A stretch of 64,000 bases of DNA from Celerinatantimonas sp046054195 (GCF_046054195.1 NZ_JBEQCS010000008.1:130020-194019), one strand, 5' to 3'. Positions 24,597 to 34,006 are shown, counted from the stretch's first letter. Notes: generated from the sequence alone by a model not told the origin. Translations and numbers: made by a program.

Positions 24597-25802
24597 ATGA
24601 CTGCGCGAGTGCGGCGACTGGTCTATTTAGTCTGCGCTGCTTCTATTGTGGCTTTTGCCAATTTATATCTTTTCCACCCATTATTGCCTGTCATGGCAAA
24701 GCATTATCACGAAACCGAATTAGCTGCCAATATGATCATGGCCGTTGCAATGGCGGGCATGGGCGTAGGGCTTGTGGTCTTTGCGGGTTTAGCGGATGCA
24801 ATCGGGCGACGTAAAATCTTTTTGTGGTCGATTTTTAGCGGTTCTGTCGTCACCTTACTGATCCCATTTATGGGGCAATTTAGCCTGATTATTGCCGCTC
24901 GTTTTGTTCAAGGCTTTTTGCTTGCAGGGTGTCCTGCTGTTGCAATTGCTTTTATGAGCGATGAATTGCCAGTCAAACGCATCCCGATGGCTGTTGGAAT
25001 GTTTGTCGCGGCTAACTCTCTCGGGGGCCTAAGCGGACGTTTGTCATCGGCATTTCTTACCCAGTTAAGTGGGTATTGGCAAGTTGCCTGTTGGGTATTA
25101 GGTGCTATTGGAATTATCGTGATGGTGATTGCGATGTTCACCATGCCTCAGGCTCAAGGATTCAGTGCCAAACAATTCTCGCTGAAACAGATGGTCCGTG
25201 ATTTTTCAGGTCACTTACTCAATCGACATCTTGTTGCTATCTATATTGTTGCCGGAATTGCCTTTGGCACCTTTGTGAATCAGTTTAGCTTACTGTTATT
25301 TGTTTTAGATAAACCGCCGTATTCTCTGCCAACGGCTATGAGCGGGCTCATTTTCCTCTGCTATTTAGCGGGAACCTTTGCTGCTGCTCGCTCGGGTAAA
25401 TTTAGTCAGAAATTTGGGCTAGTGCGGGGGATGCAGACTGGCTTGATTTTAATGATGGTGGGGTCTTTGATTCTGCTCGCTCACTCTCTGGTATTGGTGT
25501 TAGTTGGTTTGTGTTTTCTGGCTGCTGGATTTTTCTTTTGCCACTCGCAGGCGAGCAGTTTAGTCGGTCGCCAAGTCACCCATGCTAAAGCCAGTGCTCA
25601 GGCGTTATATACTCTGTTCTACTATTTCGGCGCAAGTATTGGTGCGTTCTACCTGCAGCCTTTTTATGATTGGCTGGGGTGGTCAGGAGTCGTATTGGCG
25701 TTATTCATTGCGATAGGTATTTGTTTACTCATCACCCTTAACTTAACGGCTGCTCGCTCGCGTGGCAATTTACACGATATTGTCATGAACCGTTCTCACT
25801 AA
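24597..25802 (+). CDS. MFS transporter, YnfM-like
   Basis: A 401-residue inner-membrane transporter with twelve predicted spans and the MFS loop 2-3 motif (GLADAIGRRKIFLW). The overall pattern (AAGCPAVAIAF-like GCPAVAIAFMSDEL, SLGGLSGR) resembles E. coli YnfM, an arabinose-type/drug efflux family protein next to a LysR gene. Substrate unknown. Divergent from the LysR regulator, which probably controls it. Confidence 0.85.
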   Translation: MTARVRRLVYLVCAASIVAFANLYLFHPLLPVMAKHYHETELAANMIMAVAMAGMGVGLVVFAGLADAIGRRKIFLWSIFSGSVVTLLIPFMGQFSLIIAARFVQGFLLAGCPAVAIAFMSDELPVKRIPMAVGMFVAANSLGGLSGRLSSAFLTQLSGYWQVACWVLGAIGIIVMVIAMFTMPQAQGFSAKQFSLKQMVRDFSGHLLNRHLVAIYIVAGIAFGTFVNQFSLLLFVLDKPPYSLPTAMSGLIFLCYLAGTFAAARSGKFSQKFGLVRGMQTGLILMMVGSLILLAHSLVLVLVGLCFLAAGFFFCHSQASSLVGRQVTHAKASAQALYTLFYYFGASIGAFYLQPFYDWLGWSGVVLALFIAIGICLLITLNLTAARSRGNLHDIVMNRSH

Positions 25803-25816
25803 ATTTCCCCCATCTA

Positions 25817-26006
25817 AAAGAAAAGCCGCGCCTCAATCGAGGGCGGCTGTCTCAAATAACAGACAATCATGGAGCAAGTGCTTTCCACGCTGACAGATCG
25901 TGAACTGTCATGTGGTAAGGGAGTGCCGTGAATCTGGTAACACCAGCGCTTAACAACATATTTAGGTGTGCCGCCTAAATAAATTTTGTTGCACGACCTT
26001 AAGCTT
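25817..26006 (-). ncRNA. Fur-regulated small RNA candidate, RyhB-like
   Basis: On the minus strand a well-formed promoter (TTTACA, 17-bp spacer, TATACT) with an overlapping Fur box is followed about 190 bases later by an intrinsic terminator: a GC-rich hairpin (25824-25848) then TTTTCTTTT. No reading frame or ribosome site is seen between. Just before the terminator the transcript has GAAAGCAC-UUGCUC-..AUUG (25885 downward), recalling the conserved core of enterobacterial RyhB, which has GAAAGCAC-GACA-UUGCUC there. Internal hairpins are also visible (ATTTAGG/CCTAAAT; GACAG/CTGTC). The size is nearer to the longer Vibrio RyhB. Predicted role: repression of iron-using protein mRNAs under iron starvation. 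Confidence 0.65.
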
Positions 26007-26013
26007 GATAATG

Positions 26014-26042
26014 AGTATATCGATAATAATTTTCTTTGTAAA
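26014..26042 (-). promoter_or_regulatory. Sigma-70 promoter of the sRNA candidate
   Basis: Reading the minus strand, -35 TTTACA (26042-26037) and -10 TATACT (26019-26014) are separated by exactly 17 bases; each matches consensus at 5 of 6 positions. Expected start near 26006. Confidence 0.65.
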
Positions 26043-26060
26043 TGATAATTATTATCATTT
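26040..26060. promoter_or_regulatory. Fur box
   Basis: The 21 bases form a perfect palindrome (arms AAATGATAAT and ATTATCATTT around a single T), very close to the Fur consensus GATAATGATAATCATTATC. It overlaps the -35 element of the leftward sRNA promoter, so Fe-Fur would repress it. Confidence 0.8.
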
Positions 26061-26157
26061 TTGTTTGTGTCGTACAGAGATTTATACCTATATAATGGCT
26101 AATAGCAGTTGTGGCCTCGGTTGAAGCTTGTATTAAAAGGGGAATATTTTTTGTAAA

Positions 26158-26823
26158 TTAGCGCTCACTATAAAGCTGTTCAACCGATTCGATGACATCA
26201 ACTTCTTGATAAGCATCGGCTAACCAACTTTTAATCGCTTCGTGTTGACGCATTTGCTGGCAATATGGCAATAGGTGTTCGTCAACTTCTAGCTCGTAGG
26301 TTTGTAAGCGCAGTACGACAGGGGCATACATGCAATCGGCAATGGAGAATGAACCCAACAACCATGGGCCACCACTGGCATCAAGAGCTTCTTGCCAGAG
26401 CTGTTCGATACGAATAATTTCATTGGCTAAAGCGGCTGGCATATCGGGTAGGGTGATGCGAGCACGGCAGTTCATCGGTAGCAACCGCCGCGTTAGCTGA
26501 AACCCTGCATGGATCTCAGCGGTCATTGAGCGGCCCAGTGCTTTTAATCGTGCTCGTTCTGGCCAAGCGTTGCCATTGAGGTAACATTCATTGATCCACT
26601 CACAAATGGCGAGTGAATCCCAGACCGGAATATCATCGACCCACAACACGGGCACTTGGCCACTGGGGGAAAGTGTCTGCATTTGTAGCTGCGCATCAGC
26701 GGAAGCTAAATTAACCGATTGTTCGACAAACTCTATAGCGAAGTGTTTGAGCAAGAGCCATGGTCGAAGTGACCAGGATGAGTAATTTTTATTCCCAATA
26801 ACTAAGCGCAAGTTTGCGTCCAT
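26158..26823 (-). CDS. Glutathione S-transferase family protein
   Basis: A 221-residue GST with a thioredoxin-like N-terminal domain (RLVIGNKNYSSWSLRPWLLL; then SGQVPVLWVDD and DSLAICEWI, the glutathione gamma-glutamyl site) and an all-helical C-terminal domain. The SSWS motif supplies the catalytic serine, as in YfcF-like enzymes. I placed the start at the ATG at 26823, with GGAGG nine bases upstream, giving the expected family start. Substrate unknown; cytoplasmic. Confidence 0.88.
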   Translation of the reverse strand: MDANLRLVIGNKNYSSWSLRPWLLLKHFAIEFVEQSVNLASADAQLQMQTLSPSGQVPVLWVDDIPVWDSLAICEWINECYLNGNAWPERARLKALGRSMTAEIHAGFQLTRRLLPMNCRARITLPDMPAALANEIIRIEQLWQEALDASGGPWLLGSFSIADCMYAPVVLRLQTYELEVDEHLLPYCQQMRQHEAIKSWLADAYQEVDVIESVEQLYSER

Positions 26824-27115
26824 AACGGCCTCCAGTGCCCATACCAATGCAGCATGAGTATATGAATACGCTTTTAGTATAGACGAATCTGTCAGCAGAG
26901 CGGCAAATGAATTAGCAGATAAATATGTGTACTTGGCAAGCTATATGAGTTGTTTTTAACTCACTGAGCTGAATAAAAACATAGGCGTAGTATCTTTAGC
27001 CTTTGGCTCAAACGTTTTTAACGTCGCCAGAAATAGGTCGTTAAAACTACAGCGGCGCGCTGTATTCTCAGGCCTTTAACCGCTATAATTTCGGCTCAAT
27101 TACGCTCGAAGGTAG

Positions 27116-28474
27116 ATGGCTTTGCAATTTAGTGAATTTGGTATGGATCGGCGCATAGAAAAAGCGCTGGATCATTTAGGTTATACAACTCCGACAGAGA
27201 TCCAGGAAGAAGCTATTCCTGTTGCGATGACTGGTCGCGATCTTATTGCTTCATCTAAGACTGGTTCTGGAAAAACGCTAGCCTATCTGTTGCCATTGAT
27301 GCAGCGCTTATTGCGCGTCAAACCACTAAGTCGTCGTGATGCCCGAGCAGTTGTGCTAACGCCAACTCGAGAGCTCGCCAAGCAAGTTTATGCTCAATTG
27401 CGTTTGCTCTTAAGTGTGAGTCAAGGGCGCGGTTTATTGTTGTGTGGCGGTGAAAACTTTAATGACCAAATTAAGCAGCTGCGCCGTCAGCCACAGGTCA
27501 TCGTCGCCACCCCAGGTCGATTGGCTGATCACCTGTTGCAACGTAATCTTTATCTGGAAGGATTAGAGCTGTTAGTGTTTGATGAAGCTGACCGAATGCT
27601 GGATATGGGCTTTGCCGCACAGCTGCGCATGATTGATAAAGCTGCTAGCCATCGTAAACGTCAGACATTAATGTTTTCTGCTACGCTCGATAATTTACCC
27701 GTTAATGAGCTAGTTAACGAACTGCTACGTGAGCCTGAGCGGATTGCCGTTGGTGAAGGATTTAAGCCTAATAGCGATATTGAGCAACGTTTTTATCTCA
27801 GCGATAATTTAACCCATAAAGAAGCGCAGCTTAAAACCTTACTCAGTGAGCACTCAAGCTCACAGGTGATGATTTTTACCGCGACTCGCCAAGATACCTC
27901 TCGCTTGGCCGAATTAGTGCAATCGTGGGGTTATAGCAGCGCAGCTTTAAGTGGCGAGCTGATTCAAAGTAAACGAAACCGAATTATGGATCAGTTTGAG
28001 CGCGGCCATCAGCAGGTCTTAGTGACTACTGATTTGGCGTCTCGTGGTCTTGATATTTCAGACGTTGGTATGGTGGTTAACTTCGACTTAAGTCAACATG
28101 CCGAAGAATATGTGCATCGCATTGGCCGCACTGGCCGTGCTGGGCGCAAAGGTCTGGCGTGTTCATTAGTCGGGCCTAAAGATTGGCCGCAGTTTTTAGT
28201 GCTTCAAAGCTTTTTACATACGAAGGTAGCATTTTCTGTAATTGAAGGTCTTGAAGCGAAATTTAAAGGGTTAAAACCAGCCCCTTCTCGCCATAAAAGT
28301 AAGAGCGCTAAAAACCCATGGACTGAGAAGAAACCCGCTCGTACGATTAAGAAAAAACCTCAAGCGAAACGCAGCCGGGTTTACCATGAAGGCGTTGATG
28401 TCGGAAATGTTCCGATGAAACGTAAAAAAGTCGTGCCTGAATCGCCAGAATCAGACTCCGGCGAAGAAGAGTAA
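27116..28474 (+). CDS. DEAD-box ATP-dependent RNA helicase (SrmB/RhlE-like)
   Basis: A 452-residue helicase with Q motif, motif I SSKTGSGKT, PTRELA, TPGR, motif II DEADRMLDMGF, SAT, and C-terminal motifs IFTATRQ, TTDLASRGLDI and HRIGRTGRAGRKG. The C-terminus is a lysine/arginine-rich tail for RNA binding. Members assist ribosome assembly or RNA turnover in the cytoplasm. It is intermediate between SrmB and RhlE by eye so I assign no gene name. A strong terminator follows. Confidence 0.9.
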   Translation: MALQFSEFGMDRRIEKALDHLGYTTPTEIQEEAIPVAMTGRDLIASSKTGSGKTLAYLLPLMQRLLRVKPLSRRDARAVVLTPTRELAKQVYAQLRLLLSVSQGRGLLLCGGENFNDQIKQLRRQPQVIVATPGRLADHLLQRNLYLEGLELLVFDEADRMLDMGFAAQLRMIDKAASHRKRQTLMFSATLDNLPVNELVNELLREPERIAVGEGFKPNSDIEQRFYLSDNLTHKEAQLKTLLSEHSSSQVMIFTATRQDTSRLAELVQSWGYSSAALSGELIQSKRNRIMDQFERGHQQVLVTTDLASRGLDISDVGMVVNFDLSQHAEEYVHRIGRTGRAGRKGLACSLVGPKDWPQFLVLQSFLHTKVAFSVIEGLEAKFKGLKPAPSRHKSKSAKNPWTEKKPARTIKKKPQAKRSRVYHEGVDVGNVPMKRKKVVPESPESDSGEEE

Positions 28475-28490
28475 TCGGGTAAAAATGATA

Positions 28491-28524
28491 AGCCGAATCA
28501 TTGCTTACGATGATTCGGTTTTTT
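28491..28524 (+). terminator. Intrinsic terminator of the helicase gene
   Basis: Arms CCGAATCAT (28493-28501) and ATGATTCGG (28510-28518) are followed by TTTTTT. The convergent channel gene ends seven bases later and may share the hairpin. Confidence 0.88.
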
Positions 28525-28530
28525 ATGCTG

Positions 28531-29355
28531 CTAGAGCTTGTGGCCGCAATATTTACAGTAACCGGCATCGGCATCATGGCCTTCTGCGCTGCAGTTTGGA
28601 CAAGCCTGCGTTGATACTTTATGACTTCTTTTCTGCGCTTGTGATAGCTCGACTGTCACAATTCCGGTAGGAACTGCAATTATCCCGTAACCGATAATCA
28701 TAATCAGCGAGGCGACAATTTTGCCAAGTGCGGTCATGGGGGCAATATCACCGTAACCGACTGTGGTGAGTGTCACAATCGCCCAGTACACTGAAGTCGG
28801 AATGTTCGTAAAGCCATGTTCTGGCCCTTCAATCAAATACATAATGCTGCCTAGAATCACGACCATGGCAAAGACCGCGAGTAGGAATACGCTGATTTTT
28901 CGGCTACTGGCGCGAAGTGCTTGTCGTAATGTCTGAGCTTCGCTCAAATAGTTAGCCAGTTTTAGTACCCGAAAAATGCGTAATAACCGTAATATTCGCA
29001 CACTGAGCAAATATTGGGTGCCAGGGAAAAACAGGCCAATAAAGCTTGGCAAAATAGCCAATAAATCCACTAAACCAAAAAAGCTTCGCGCATATAACCA
29101 CGGACTTTTCACACAAAGTAAGCGCAATACATATTCAATGGTAAATATAACGGTAAATAGCCATTCCAACGAGAACAGAAGCAGTCCATACTCTGCATGG
29201 ATAGAGGCTACACTATCAATCATGACAATGATGACGCTGGCGATAATACTGATGATCAAGCCGATATCGAAGTATTTTCCAGCGGGAGTGTCGGCCTCAT
29301 AAATGATTTCATGTAAGCGTTTTTGCCAGGGGCGTTGAGCTGGCAATTGGGGCAT
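28531..29355 (-). CDS. Voltage-gated-type potassium channel with C-terminal zinc ribbon
   Basis: A 274-residue ion channel subunit with six transmembrane segments. S4 is clear (RILRLLRIFRVLKLA, an Arg every third residue), the pore loop carries the K+ selectivity filter TVGYGD at 198-203, and S6 follows. The short cytoplasmic tail ends in two CxxC knuckles (C252/C255 and C267/C270), a zinc-ribbon that is uncommon for this family. Four subunits would form a K+ channel in the inner membrane. Voltage dependence is inferred from S4 only. Confidence 0.9.
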   Translation of the reverse strand: MPQLPAQRPWQKRLHEIIYEADTPAGKYFDIGLIISIIASVIIVMIDSVASIHAEYGLLLFSLEWLFTVIFTIEYVLRLLCVKSPWLYARSFFGLVDLLAILPSFIGLFFPGTQYLLSVRILRLLRIFRVLKLANYLSEAQTLRQALRASSRKISVFLLAVFAMVVILGSIMYLIEGPEHGFTNIPTSVYWAIVTLTTVGYGDIAPMTALGKIVASLIMIIGYGIIAVPTGIVTVELSQAQKRSHKVSTQACPNCSAEGHDADAGYCKYCGHKL

Positions 29356-29440
29356 GGTAAAACTCCCTTATAGTTACTTTTATTAAGCATTACTATAGTT
29401 TAGATTAACCGCATTAGCACCGCATAACTGACGGGTACCA

Positions 29441-31123
29441 ATGGTAAAACTGATTCAAACGACTTTTTTGAGCCTTTTAGCTGGCATTTTATTAAGCTAT
29501 AGCTTGTTAAGCTTTGCTGATACCCAGCAATCGAGCGAACCTCAACTGAGTGAGCGGCTAACGCAAGGTCAGCATGAAATAGCAGATTTAATGAAAACCT
29601 GGCAAAAGACCCGTTCTAATATGAGTCGAGCGATGATTTTGCAACAGCTTAGCTCGCGGATGAAAGAGCTAACCAATATCGTCAGCGATACGGTTGATGA
29701 AGATAAAAATAGCTCTGATAAACCGCCCGAGGAGCAAGGTAAGAATCTGCATGTCGCAGATATTAAAACAATGCTCTCTATTTTGCGCCAGCAGCGCAGT
29801 TCATCGCCACAGCTTATTCGCGACCTTTTTCATTCTTATGAAAGCGCCGAATTAACCGATAAACCGCTTAATTGGTTAACCGTCTCCGTCGCGATGCATT
29901 ACCAGAGCAGCTTGTATATTTATGAACAGCAACTGCTGAAATTATTAAATAAACAGCAGCGCGCTCCCTATTTGCAGCGTTATCGTTATCAGTTGCATCG
30001 TTATGCTAATGATTTAGCGAGCTTTTTAAAGGCGAGTATTAACCAGCAGGAACAGATGAACGATGAGTTAAGTAGCCTATCTAAATCGATGCATCAGCAG
30101 ATGTCAGACCGCTTAACGATGCAGCAGCGCATTAGTAAAACGATTAGCCAGAACATTACCATGCTGATCCCAGTCCTTAAAGACTACGACATGGATGTAT
30201 CGCAATACAGCCAGCTGACTTTTTCGGCCTCCGGAGAGCTAACCGATTTGGTCTTGAATAGCTCAGGGGTTTTATCCTTTTTCAAAAGCTTTTTTGTCAA
30301 CGGTGACCAGTGGCTGATCACGACCGTGAAATCGGTTTTACCAAGAACCATTATCTTTATTTTGGTGATGGCTCTGTTCTATGGGTTATCTCGCTTAGTG
30401 AAGTTGCTGGTCAGTAAAATGGTGCACTCTAAGCATTCGCGTCTTTCAACGTTAGTGCAGGAATTCTTTATTTCAATGGCGGGTAAGTCGGTTATTGTGA
30501 TGGGAATATTGGTGGCATTTTCGCAAATCGGTGTGGATTTAGCGCCAGTGCTGGCAGGTTTAGGGGTTGCAGGTATCGTCATCGGTTTTGCTTTGCAAGA
30601 TACCTTATCGAATTTTGCATCGGGAATGATGATTTTGATTTATCGCCCATTTGATGTGGGTGATTATGTCGATGCTGGTGGAGTTTCTGGCAAGGTGAAT
30701 TATATGAGCCTGGTGAATACCACGATTCGTACCTTCGATAACCAGAAAATTATGGTTCCCAATAATAAAATCTGGGGCAGTACGATTAATAACATTACCG
30801 CTGAGCGAGTGCGCCGGGTCGATATGGAATTTTCTATCGCCTACAGTGATGATATAGAGCTAGCGGAGCGCGTTCTAAAAGAGATTATCGAGGCGCATCA
30901 GGATGTTTTACGCGAGCCTGAGCCGACTATTAAACTGATGCGACTTGGCGAATCGTCTATTGATTTTATTGTTCGTCCATGGGTGAAAACAGAAGCTTAT
31001 TGGGATGTGTATTGGGATGTGACGCGCACCGTTAAGTTACGCTTTGATAAAGAAGGGCTGAGTATTCCATTTCCTCAGCGCGATATTCATGTCTATCATG
31101 ACAGTAATAATCAGTCGCAGTGA
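29441..31123 (+). CDS. Mechanosensitive ion channel, MscS family
   Basis: A 560-residue protein with a signal peptide (first 26 residues ending LLSFADT), a long periplasmic helical, Gln/Ser-rich region to about 290, then membrane helices and the MscS core: GLGVAGIVIGFALQDTLSNFASGMMILIYRPF, the pore helix with its Gly/Ala packing (listed in pieces: GLGVAGIVIGFALQ and DTLSNFASGMM), and the cytoplasmic beta domain with VPNNKIWGSTINN. Larger than E. coli MscS but smaller than MscK. It releases solutes on osmotic downshift. Its 3' end overlaps the convergent cyclase gene by 13 bases. Confidence 0.9.
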   Translation: MVKLIQTTFLSLLAGILLSYSLLSFADTQQSSEPQLSERLTQGQHEIADLMKTWQKTRSNMSRAMILQQLSSRMKELTNIVSDTVDEDKNSSDKPPEEQGKNLHVADIKTMLSILRQQRSSSPQLIRDLFHSYESAELTDKPLNWLTVSVAMHYQSSLYIYEQQLLKLLNKQQRAPYLQRYRYQLHRYANDLASFLKASINQQEQMNDELSSLSKSMHQQMSDRLTMQQRISKTISQNITMLIPVLKDYDMDVSQYSQLTFSASGELTDLVLNSSGVLSFFKSFFVNGDQWLITTVKSVLPRTIIFILVMALFYGLSRLVKLLVSKMVHSKHSRLSTLVQEFFISMAGKSVIVMGILVAFSQIGVDLAPVLAGLGVAGIVIGFALQDTLSNFASGMMILIYRPFDVGDYVDAGGVSGKVNYMSLVNTTIRTFDNQKIMVPNNKIWGSTINNITAERVRRVDMEFSIAYSDDIELAERVLKEIIEAHQDVLREPEPTIKLMRLGESSIDFIVRPWVKTEAYWDVYWDVTRTVKLRFDKEGLSIPFPQRDIHVYHDSNNQSQ

Positions 31124-32094
31124 TTGGGTTGGGATGAGCCCAACCAATACCCGCTTTTACCGTTATTTTTAACCCGGTACATGCGGGTGTCGGCGCGCTC
31201 TAAAAGACTATCTAGCGTATCGGTGGTGCGGTAAGTGGCAATGCCAACACTGACTCCGATTGAGATTTGCGTACCGTACATATTCACCTGCTCGGCATGA
31301 AATGCTTTTGTTATACGCTCGGCGAGAATGGCCAGCTCATCTTTAGAGTTATAACGCGGTACAAATAAGGCAAATTCATCGCCGCCAATGCGATAGACCG
31401 TTTCGTTGTGACGCGTTAAATGGTTGAGTTTATGGGCCAGCTTGGTTAAAAGTTCATCCCCTGCACGATGGTTTATTTTATCGTTCACCTCTTTAAAACC
31501 ATCTAAGTCGAGATAAAACAACGCCATATTCATCATTGAATCGGAGTGTTGTTGACAGTGGGCAAATGTTTCTTGCAGTGCATAACGGTTAGGTAGACCC
31601 GTTAACGGATCGCGTTTAGCCATCTGCTTGAGTTGTTCTTGGCGATTTTGTTCGCGAGTGACATTTTGATAGACGCCAGCAACGACTTTAGGTTGGTCTT
31701 TTTCAAAAGAGACGATTCGCCCTCGACAGGTAAACCAATGCCAAACATGGTTAGCGTCTTTGCGATAACGAACTAATGCGCGAAAAACGGGTTCAATTCC
31801 TTCCTCATGTAATCGCAGCTTTGTCTGTAAGCGATGTTGATCGGATGGATGCAGATGCTTAAATAGTTCACTACATTCAACCACTGATGCTTGAGCTGTA
31901 AATCGACGGTTCTGGGCATCCCAGGCAACTTTCATAAAATAAAATTGACCCGTGATGAAATCAAATTCCCAATAGGTGCATCGATTGCCGTCGATCACAG
32001 TCAATAGTTGCTCAATCGTTGATATAGAGGGACTGTAATGGATATTTGAGAAACTGCTTTGCATTAACAAAGACTGGTAGTCTACCCCTTTCAT
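31111..32094 (-). CDS. Diguanylate cyclase with PAS domain
   Basis: A 327-residue cytoplasmic enzyme that makes cyclic di-GMP. A PAS_3-type sensor occupies about residues 35-145 (WHWFTCRGRI, VVAGVYQNVT) and a GGDEF domain about 155-320 with DPLTGLPNR and an intact GGDEF at 237-241, so it should be active. The inhibitory I-site position five residues earlier reads RHNE instead of RxxD, so product inhibition may be weakened. No membrane segment is visible. Confidence 0.92.
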   Translation of the reverse strand: MKGVDYQSLLMQSSFSNIHYSPSISTIEQLLTVIDGNRCTYWEFDFITGQFYFMKVAWDAQNRRFTAQASVVECSELFKHLHPSDQHRLQTKLRLHEEGIEPVFRALVRYRKDANHVWHWFTCRGRIVSFEKDQPKVVAGVYQNVTREQNRQEQLKQMAKRDPLTGLPNRYALQETFAHCQQHSDSMMNMALFYLDLDGFKEVNDKINHRAGDELLTKLAHKLNHLTRHNETVYRIGGDEFALFVPRYNSKDELAILAERITKAFHAEQVNMYGTQISIGVSVGIATYRTTDTLDSLLERADTRMYRVKNNGKSGYWLGSSQPNHCD

Positions 32095-32638
32095 ATCTGA
32101 TTACTCTTCACTCAGCTTTATTGATATAGAGGGATGCAGACTCATGAGCCAGTTACTTAACTGCTAACGTTTGCCATTCCCTTAGTTACTTTTAAAAAAA
32201 TTTTAAATTGCAATGTTGTTACTATATTTTTGTCGCAGCTTTACTTTGTTTGTGAAGTATCTGCTGTGGCACTTTTATTATTATGTGAGCTATTTTTAAT
32301 AGAAGTCCTTATCAACATGGGCCTTAAATAGCCCAAATGGAGCTCAAACAGCTGATAAAAACTTCAAGTTTATAGTCTCATTAGAGCAGGAAGAAATAAA
32401 AATGGAAATAGTCTATTCGGGTGACCTGCATCTAACTATTCATCCTTTTGGATTAATTAGTTCGATGAGAAGATATTAACTATAAAATTAACAGCAAAGG
32501 GTAGTAAATTAAGCTGTTAAAATCAAAGAATTAGAATAATTATCTTTTAGATTTTAACAAAATGGAAGCTAGAATATTTTTTTGAGCGCATTTTATGCAA
32601 AGGAGGTGGGGTAAAAACCTCCTTTGTCGCTAAAAGTA
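32095..32638. other. Gene-free stretch with one hairpin
   Basis: About 540 A/T-rich bases between the cyclase promoter side and a small convergent gene. The only supported element is a perfect 10-bp inverted repeat (32598-32607 and 32617-32626) with CAAAGGAGGT arms just past the stop of the next minus-strand gene, likely its transcript end. No gene or RNA could be supported in the rest. Confidence 0.5.
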
Positions 32639-32902
32639 TTAATTCTTAAGTAAGGGGTGATCATCCGGAAGCTGTTTGGCTAACCAGAGTACGAGTTTGT
32701 GGCGCATTTCTGGGCCGTTTTGTTTTTCTTCGGCAAGCGGCGTGATACGCTTATCAGCAACGAGTAGACGGTAAAGTGCTTCGACTTTATCTCGCTCAGA
32801 GACATTTGCTGGTAACTGACCGTAACCGCGAGCAGTGGCGTAAGCTTGGCCAATAGTAATTGCCTTTTTCAGCAATTGCGATTCGTGGGTGAACTTTTTC
32901 AT
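32639..32902 (-). CDS. Small conserved protein, DUF5062-like
   Basis: An 87-residue soluble, helical, charged protein (KKFTHESQLLKKAITIG start, MRHKLVLWLAKQLPDDHPLL end). From memory this matches a small family in Vibrio and relatives annotated DUF5062; function unknown. A ribosome site GGAGG precedes the ATG. It is divergent from the DUF2333 gene. Confidence 0.7.
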   Translation of the reverse strand: MKKFTHESQLLKKAITIGQAYATARGYGQLPANVSERDKVEALYRLLVADKRITPLAEEKQNGPEMRHKLVLWLAKQLPDDHPLLKN

Positions 32903-33013
32903 ATTACGCCTCCTTCAGTGGTAAGCTTGGTATTCAAAATACCTGAGCTTTACCTGCAATTCAAAATATATTGTATTGAAGGAATGCACATAATTGTTAG
33001 ATGGAGAGAGCTA

Positions 33014-34006
33014 ATGACGTTTTCCTGGTCAAAACGCAACACAATCATCGTTGCTATTGTGGCCGCAATATTTATCGTTTTTTATGCAATTAGTGTGTAT
33101 TGGAGCGACGAACCGGATACTTTTAATGTTGAAAAGTATGCCAAGCAAGTCTCTGTGCAGACCAAGGAGCCAATAAAACCTGGCTTTGTTACTACGACAA
33201 CATTAATGCGTTTAGCTTCGACATTGCTGGATAAACCCGGTGGATATCTGAGTAACGATGTATTGCCTCCTTCAGTATTCATGGACAATATGCCCGCTTG
33301 GGAGCTTGGGGTACTTAATCAGATTCGCGATATGTCGCTTGCGATGCGCAAAGATTTTAGCCGTAGCCAGAGCCAATCAGAAGAAGATGCCGATCTTAAA
33401 ATTGCCCAGCCTAAATTTTATATCGACCATCAAAGTTGGATGTTTCCAAGTGCTGAGGGGGAGTACGGTAAAGGTGTTCGTCTGTTAGGTGATTACCGGC
33501 GTCGGTTGGCTTTAACCGGTGGTCAACAGTCCCATTTTTATGCTCGAGCCGATAACTTAGTCGATTGGTTGCAATTGGTGCAAAACCGCTTAGGTTCACT
33601 TTCTCAGCAGCTTAGTGCAAGTGTTGGAAGAGCGAGATTAAACACTTCGTTGGGCGATACCTCTGACCCGGATGCTCCTTCGGTTGAAAAATCGCGTGAA
33701 CAAACAAGTTGGTGGAAAATCGACGATGTTTTTTATCAGGCGCGAGGTTCATCTTGGGCATTGCTAGAGTTAATGCGGGCTATTGAATATGATTTTCACG
33801 ATGTATTGGTGAACAAAAATGCAGTGGTTAGTGTCCGCCAGATTATTCGAGAGCTAGAAGCAACCCAACAGCCAATGTTCAGCCCGATGGTCTTAAATGG
33901 CAGTGGGTTTGGTATTTTGGCAAACCACTCATTGGTTATGGCCAATTATATTTCGCGTTGTAATGCTGCTGTAATTGATTTGATTGAGTTATTAAATAAT
34001 GGTTAG
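33014..34006 (+). CDS. DUF2333 family membrane protein
   Basis: A 330-residue protein with one N-terminal membrane helix (residues 9-26) and a periplasmic helical body. Segments such as GGYLSNDVLPPS, MDNMPAWELGVLNQIRD and WWKIDDVFYQARG are those of DUF2333, an uncharacterised proteobacterial family. The longer frame from 32846 would overlap the divergent gene's start region; I chose the ATG at 33014, preceded by GGAGAGAG. Its stop overlaps the next start by eight bases, coupling it to the RNA methyltransferase. Confidence 0.85.
   Translation: MTFSWSKRNTIIVAIVAAIFIVFYAISVYWSDEPDTFNVEKYAKQVSVQTKEPIKPGFVTTTTLMRLASTLLDKPGGYLSNDVLPPSVFMDNMPAWELGVLNQIRDMSLAMRKDFSRSQSQSEEDADLKIAQPKFYIDHQSWMFPSAEGEYGKGVRLLGDYRRRLALTGGQQSHFYARADNLVDWLQLVQNRLGSLSQQLSASVGRARLNTSLGDTSDPDAPSVEKSREQTSWWKIDDVFYQARGSSWALLELMRAIEYDFHDVLVNKNAVVSVRQIIRELEATQQPMFSPMVLNGSGFGILANHSLVMANYISRCNAAVIDLIELLNNG

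Noticed and set aside
32846..33013. 56-residue N-terminal extension of the DUF2333 protein
   Set aside because: It would overlap the divergent gene start and ignores the GGAGAGAG ribosome site just before the ATG at 33014.
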